Shown one piece after another: positions 60,001-64,000 of a stretch of DNA of 64,000 nucleotides. The notes beneath the pieces were generated by a model. The model saw only the letters and a program-made list of their open reading frames with translations. It made no database searches and was not told the origin of the DNA. Origin of the DNA: Erythrocercus mccallii (lineage: Eukaryota; Chordata; Aves; Passeriformes; Dicruridae). Numbering within the stretch: position 1 is the stretch's first letter; each line of letters starts with the position of its first letter. The translations under genes and the position numbers were made by a program. The stretch is taken from contig VZRG01000276.1 in assembly GCA_013397435.1 (NCBI GenBank), positions 248,001-312,000 on the forward strand, read 5' to 3'.

Positions 60001-62082
60001 AAGGATGTCCATCCCTAGAGGGAATATTTCTCAAAAAATATAATATAGATAATTCATCAAGTTGAAATAGAATAGAATAATAAAACTAGGGGGAAAATAT
60101 TCTCTAATGCAGGAAAAGCAGTGACATGGTGACATTATTCATATAGACAAGCACTAGTGAGATGGAAGTTTAAAAAGCTGCCTCTTGCTGTAGGCATGTT
60201 TTAGTTTGCTGTTCAGTAGTTTTTCCAGTGGTTTTGTCATTGTTGCTAAAGAACAGTAACAAAAATAGTCATTAGGATCATGGCATAAAAAGAAATCTTG
60301 TTTTTTGTCCCCTCTGAGAGACTCATGGGCCTCACCTGGAACAGGATCAGTCTGGCTCTGTATCCAACAAGCTGTCTCTGCTGGACTGTGTTTTATTTTA
60401 GCAGTGGTGGATTTCTGCAAAGGTGTGTGTGCAGGTGTCTAGGCTGCAGTGACTTTAGAAAAACAAAAATAGTTTTTTATTCCTTCAGATGTCTAGGTTC
60501 TGACTTTTAGTTTGGCACTTGAAATCCTGACTGTTGTCCTCTCAGTCCCTTACTTTCTAGCAATTAGTTTTCAAGTTCCTTTATTGGGTTTTTGTCAATA
60601 AAAAGTCTAGTATTTCTCCCTAAGAAGAGATCTTCCATTTTCTTTTGCCATTTTCATTCACTCCATGTGACAAATGTGGTAGGAGCCAATGGGTGAAGTC
60701 TTGTCATCCTGTTTCTCCATCCCTTGCTCAACCTCCTACATTTGCACAGCTGTAGATGCTTATGACGACCAGACAGCCCACCTCTTCCTCCATTCATCCT
60801 TTCATCCATTTCATCCTTGTTTCTCTCCTGGAAAAATGATGGCAGAAGACCTCTGACCCCTCTTATTGCATTTATTCCCCCTCTCATGTCCTCAGAATCA
60901 TATTTGAGGACAGAATATTAATACTTGCTTGCAAGTTTATATTTAAGCCATTTTACAAACTACTGTGTTTGAATTTTCCTGCATCTGCTACCACTAATAT
61001 TCTTTGACCTTTTTTTAACTTCATTTTGCTAAGAGACTTGGAAGTTTTTCTCTTCCAAGTTTGAAGGGCTTCACCCCCTTTTCTATGCTCTTTTTAAAAA
61101 AATATATATTGAGAAGAAGGCAAAAGAGAACCAGAAAACAACACTTTAAAGTTCTGAGTGCCCTCTCCACCCCGCCAAAGAATCTGAGAGCCCAGAGAGA
61201 CAGTTGTGCTTTTTTCTGTGGAGGTTTGTTTTCCATTTTATCAGGCTAAGATCAATCAGGGTGAGCAAAAGGTGTTTGAGAAGTAACCCAAAATTTAAAC
61301 CATGCTTTTATGTGAGCTTTATCTTTTTCTTCGAGGATTTATTTTCTTTATTATTATGAAGGACGAGTAGTACTGTCAACTATAGAATATTAGCTCTTGT
61401 GGTGCAATGGACCAAGTGTTATAGGATAAGGCAGGGCATGGTAAGGATTTTTCTGGTTGCATTTTACCTTCATAAATTCATAGCATCAGCTTTCAGTGCT
61501 TGTCTTGAGCAATGAGGGCTCGCAGTTTCCATTGTATTCTTCCTGGTAGAAGAACAGTCTACTCCTTCAGTCTCCTTTTGCTTCCCAATGCACAATTTCA
61601 GATGAAAGACAAGTTCCTGAAAAACTCCGTGCTGTCTACTGGTTGTCTTTTCTTCACTAGAATTCAACGCCAATGATTTGTCAACTTTGGTTTTGTTCAG
61701 TTATGGAAAATCAAAATTGGTTCCAGGTTCAGTGTGATAACATTTCACTGCTTGGAAGCAATGCAAGTTCAATCAATACAGTGTTAAAGGAACTTGCCCT
61801 GATACAGTAGACTGGCTTCTAGTGGTTTTACTGAAGGTATGAAAACCAGAAAAGTTCAAACATAGTATGTATAGAATCTGGGCACAGAACTGTGTCAGTA
61901 GATTAGTGGCATACTACGCATTATGGCATGATGATATTCCTGTGGTGGGTTGCTAGCTGTATGCCAGGACTAGGGAGAGAAAATATAATGGAGGGTTCAT
62001 GTGCTGGGATAGGGACAGCGAGAGATAACTCATCAAATACCATCATGGGCAAAACACACTAGATTCAGATATATTAATTGGA
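57034..62082. other. non-repetitive AT-rich DNA, no gene recognised
   Basis: About 5 kb. Apart from the (ATTA)n palindrome at 57371-57412 I see no repeat, RNA gene or coding frame above 88 codons. Long T and A runs (59090-59115, 59971-59980) are low complexity only. Confidence 0.5.
57371..57412. repeat. (ATTA)n self-complementary repeat
   Basis: Nearly pure ATTA/TTAA units with two phase slips. Because ATTAAT is its own reverse complement, the whole 42-bp tract can fold on itself or form a cruciform. Confidence 0.9.
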
Positions 62083-62957
62083 TGTATTACTAACAAAATC
62101 GAGCCAGGTAATGAGAAATAAGAACAGAGCTAAAAAAAAAATCTTCCCCCCTCCCTCCTTCCCAGCTCTATCTCCTATCCCAGTGGTGCAGGAGGACAGG
62201 GAATAGGAGTTACAATCCCAGTTCATCACAGGTTGTTTCCACTGCTGCTGCTGCTCAGGGAGAGGAGTCTTTCCTCTGGTCCATTGTGGGATGCCTCTCA
62301 TGGAAGAGTCCTCCATGAACTTCAATATGAGTCTGTTCCACAAGGGACAGTTCTCCATAAACTGCTGCATAGTGGGTCACTCTTCTGTGGGGTGCAGTCC
62401 TCCAAGGACAAGCTGCTCCAGTGTGAGCCCACATGGAGTCACAAGCCCTAGCAGGAAACCTGCTCCAGCATGGGCACCCACAGGTTCATAGCCTCCTTTC
62501 AGGCATCCTCCTGCTCCAGCATAGGGCTTCCCCAAGGGCTGCAGGTGGATCTCTGCATCCTCATGGCTCTCCATGGGCTTCAGGGGCACAGCTGCCTCAC
62601 CATGGGCTGCAACATGGGCTGCAGGGGAACTTCAGCTGTGGCACCTGGAGCATATCCTTCACTTCTTTCTGCAGTGACCTTGGCATCTGCAGAGCTGTTC
62701 CTCTCACATATTCTCACTTTGTTCTTCTCAGGCCGCAATTTTATCTGTGCAATAACTTTTTTTCATTATTCTTAAATATCTTATCACAGAGGCGTTACCA
62801 CCATTTCTGACTGGCCCAGCCTTGGCCAGAAATTTTTCCAACTTGGAGCAGCCTGGGCTTGACTCTGATTCACATGAAGGAAACCTCTGGCAGCTTCTCA
62901 CAGAAGCCACTCCTGTAACCCCCTGGTACCAAAACCAGGCCACACAAACCTAATACA
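62083..62957 (-). mobile_element. large avian ERV LTR (about 875 bp) with internal repeats
   Basis: On the minus strand the element starts TGTATTAGGTTTGTGTGG (at 62957) and ends GTAATACA (at 62083), a 7-bp inverted terminal repeat (TGTATTA/TAATACA). Next to the 5' end come GGTTTTGGTACCAGGGGG and GGCTTCTGTGAGAAGCTGCC, wording I associate with a widespread avian ERV LTR. A TATA-like ATTTAAGAATA lies near 62768-62780 (minus). The middle (62410-62640) has degenerate copies of a CTGCTCCAGCATGGG unit and of CATGGGCTGCAGG. No AATAAA is found on the minus strand near the 3' end and no TSD is seen, so it is old or rearranged. Frames of 70-125 codons on both strands reflect the low stop density of these repeats, not genes. 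Confidence 0.82.
62410..62640. repeat. degenerate internal repeats of the LTR
   Basis: On the plus strand, CTGCTCCAG occurs near 62411, 62460 and 62512, and GGGCTGCA or GGGCTTCA words follow at 62537, 62575, 62603 and 62614. The spacing is irregular (about 25-50 bp). These look like remnants of a tandem array in the element's U3/R region. Confidence 0.7.
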
Positions 62958-64000
62958 GTTCCTAATCTCAGCTCAGTCCATCTCTGTCATAAATATAATA
63001 CAAAAATAACAACTATGGAAGAAGAAAGGAAGAAAATGCACCAGATTCTCATGGTGTGGTAAGAAGAGACTGGAATGACTTGATATTTTTCAGTTAGAAT
63101 CTGGGGTTCTGGAAATACTTATGTGCTGGTGAGGGAGGAGCACATTCATCCTTTTTGTATGGGGTAGATCCTTGAGTTTATTGGGTCCAATCAGCTTCAT
63201 AATCTGAGGGATTTCTGTTTTCTGGTCCACAGGAGCCAAATCTGGTGGTAGTGGGGACTGGTTTGCCTTGGTTCCTGGAGGAAAGCCAGATGCTTGAATA
63301 TGCTCTGGACTGAGAGGACTACAAAGCTCCCGTTTTCCTTTTCACAGAATTTATTCCAATCCCAGACTTTTATTTTTTCTGCCTTGTGAAGCAGGCTATG
63401 AGGTAAGTGTTGTCACAGTGAATGCTGCTATTTCTGTCCTGTGTGTTAGCTGGGAAAACCTTAGCCCAATGTCCATTATATTACACAGCTATCCAGGAGC
63501 AGTCATTCCAACATGACCACCAGATTGACCAAACTTCTTGTTGCTGGCAGTGCTCCCCTGGGACAAAGCTGCTGTTGTGTTTTATGGAGTGTACCATAAG
63601 TCTTCCTTCTCTTCTCACTCTGCTTGTACCCAATGTGCTTTGCAGAAATGAACTCATGGAACTTCTAGATATTTCTGCATACATGGAGCATCTTCCACAG
63701 AGTCTTGTTTCTGTAAAGGGAGCAGAAAGAGAATAAAATTATGTTGTCTTAATCTATAACAGTAATTACAAATTATTGTTATAGATTAAGATATATAAAG
63801 ATAATATTAAGATATAAATCACGATATCAATTCATGGTGATAAAATTCTATGGGGAAATAGGTTGCAAATGCTGTCCTCTATTTATCATGTAGCCTCCTT
63901 TCTTTGAAATGAAGTAATAACTTCATGTGGATTTACAAGATTAGGAAATAGCCTAATGACACTGTAAACTAGAATGCATCCATTCCTGTAAAATATTGTT
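62958..64000. other. right-hand flank, no gene recognised
   Basis: About 1 kb to the window edge. The frame 63422-63736 (plus, 104 codons) has a hydrophobic start but no recognisable domain. A perfect 15-bp hairpin lies at 63747-63791 in AT-rich DNA. Confidence 0.5.
63747..63791. repeat. perfect 15-bp inverted repeat (hairpin)
   Basis: The left arm TCTTAATCTATAACA (63747-63761) and right arm TGTTATAGATTAAGA (63777-63791) are exact reverse complements around a 15-nt loop. The right arm is followed by related GATATA/TTAAGATATA words. No TA or other duplication was found around it, so it is not clearly a miniature transposon. Confidence 0.9.

Noticed and set aside
63422..63736. Cys/His-containing 104-codon frame as a retroviral zinc-knuckle remnant
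   Set aside because: The spacing of Cys and His does not fit a CCHC knuckle, and there is no adjoining retroviral sequence in the same orientation.
1..64000. tRNA, rRNA, snRNA or recognisable microRNA genes
   Set aside because: No cloverleaf with A and B boxes, no known microRNA seed-plus-hairpin and no spliceosomal RNA sequence was recognised by eye; sensitive covariance searches were not possible.

Overview
The window is vertebrate, almost certainly avian, nuclear DNA. The evidence is five CR1 LINE fragments (one with the diagnostic bird CR1 reverse-transcriptase C-terminus and 3' untranslated region), several solo-LTR-type endogenous retrovirus (ERV) remnants whose layout and sequence resemble avian ERVK, ERVL and ERV1 families, AT-rich single-copy DNA between them, and long microsatellites with assembly gaps. 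Two of the LTR types look like ones I associate with songbirds, so a passerine is the best guess, held loosely. The longest open reading frame is 169 codons and none of the frames is a recognisable host protein. I read the window as intergenic or deep-intronic DNA, not as a gene cluster. Bacterial features (operons, ribosome binding sites, CRISPR) do not apply.

Layout. 1-1.2 kb: two LTRs of one family in the same orientation; the left one is cut by the window edge and the right one is a complete 701-bp solo LTR. 1.2-9.6 kb: single-copy DNA with nothing recognised. 9.6-10.2 kb: an ERVK-like solo LTR (minus strand) with a perfect 6-bp target site duplication (TSD). 13.6-20.0 kb: four separate CR1 fragments, all on the plus strand. 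20.2 kb: a (CCTT)n microsatellite around a gap. 24.2-24.8 kb: a minus-strand solo LTR with a 4-bp TSD. 26.3-26.8 kb: an ERVL-like LTR (minus strand). 26.8-46.1 kb: nearly 20 kb without a recognised element. 46.1-46.7 kb: three neighbouring microsatellites, one around a gap. 52.7-53.3 kb: an old CR1 interrupted by (AAAAC)n. 56.4-57.0 kb: a GC-rich ERVK-like LTR (minus strand) with a perfect 6-bp TSD. 62.1-63.0 kb: a large LTR (minus strand) with internal degenerate repeats.

No functional system made of cooperating genes is visible. The material of interest is structural: exact LTR boundaries worked out from terminal repeats and target duplications, three independent 21-bp tandem duplications, several perfect short hairpins (including a twin pair), a strict split of element orientation (CR1 all plus, the four best-oriented later LTRs all minus), and two short exon-like segments that need comparative data. 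I found no convincing previously undescribed biological system here.
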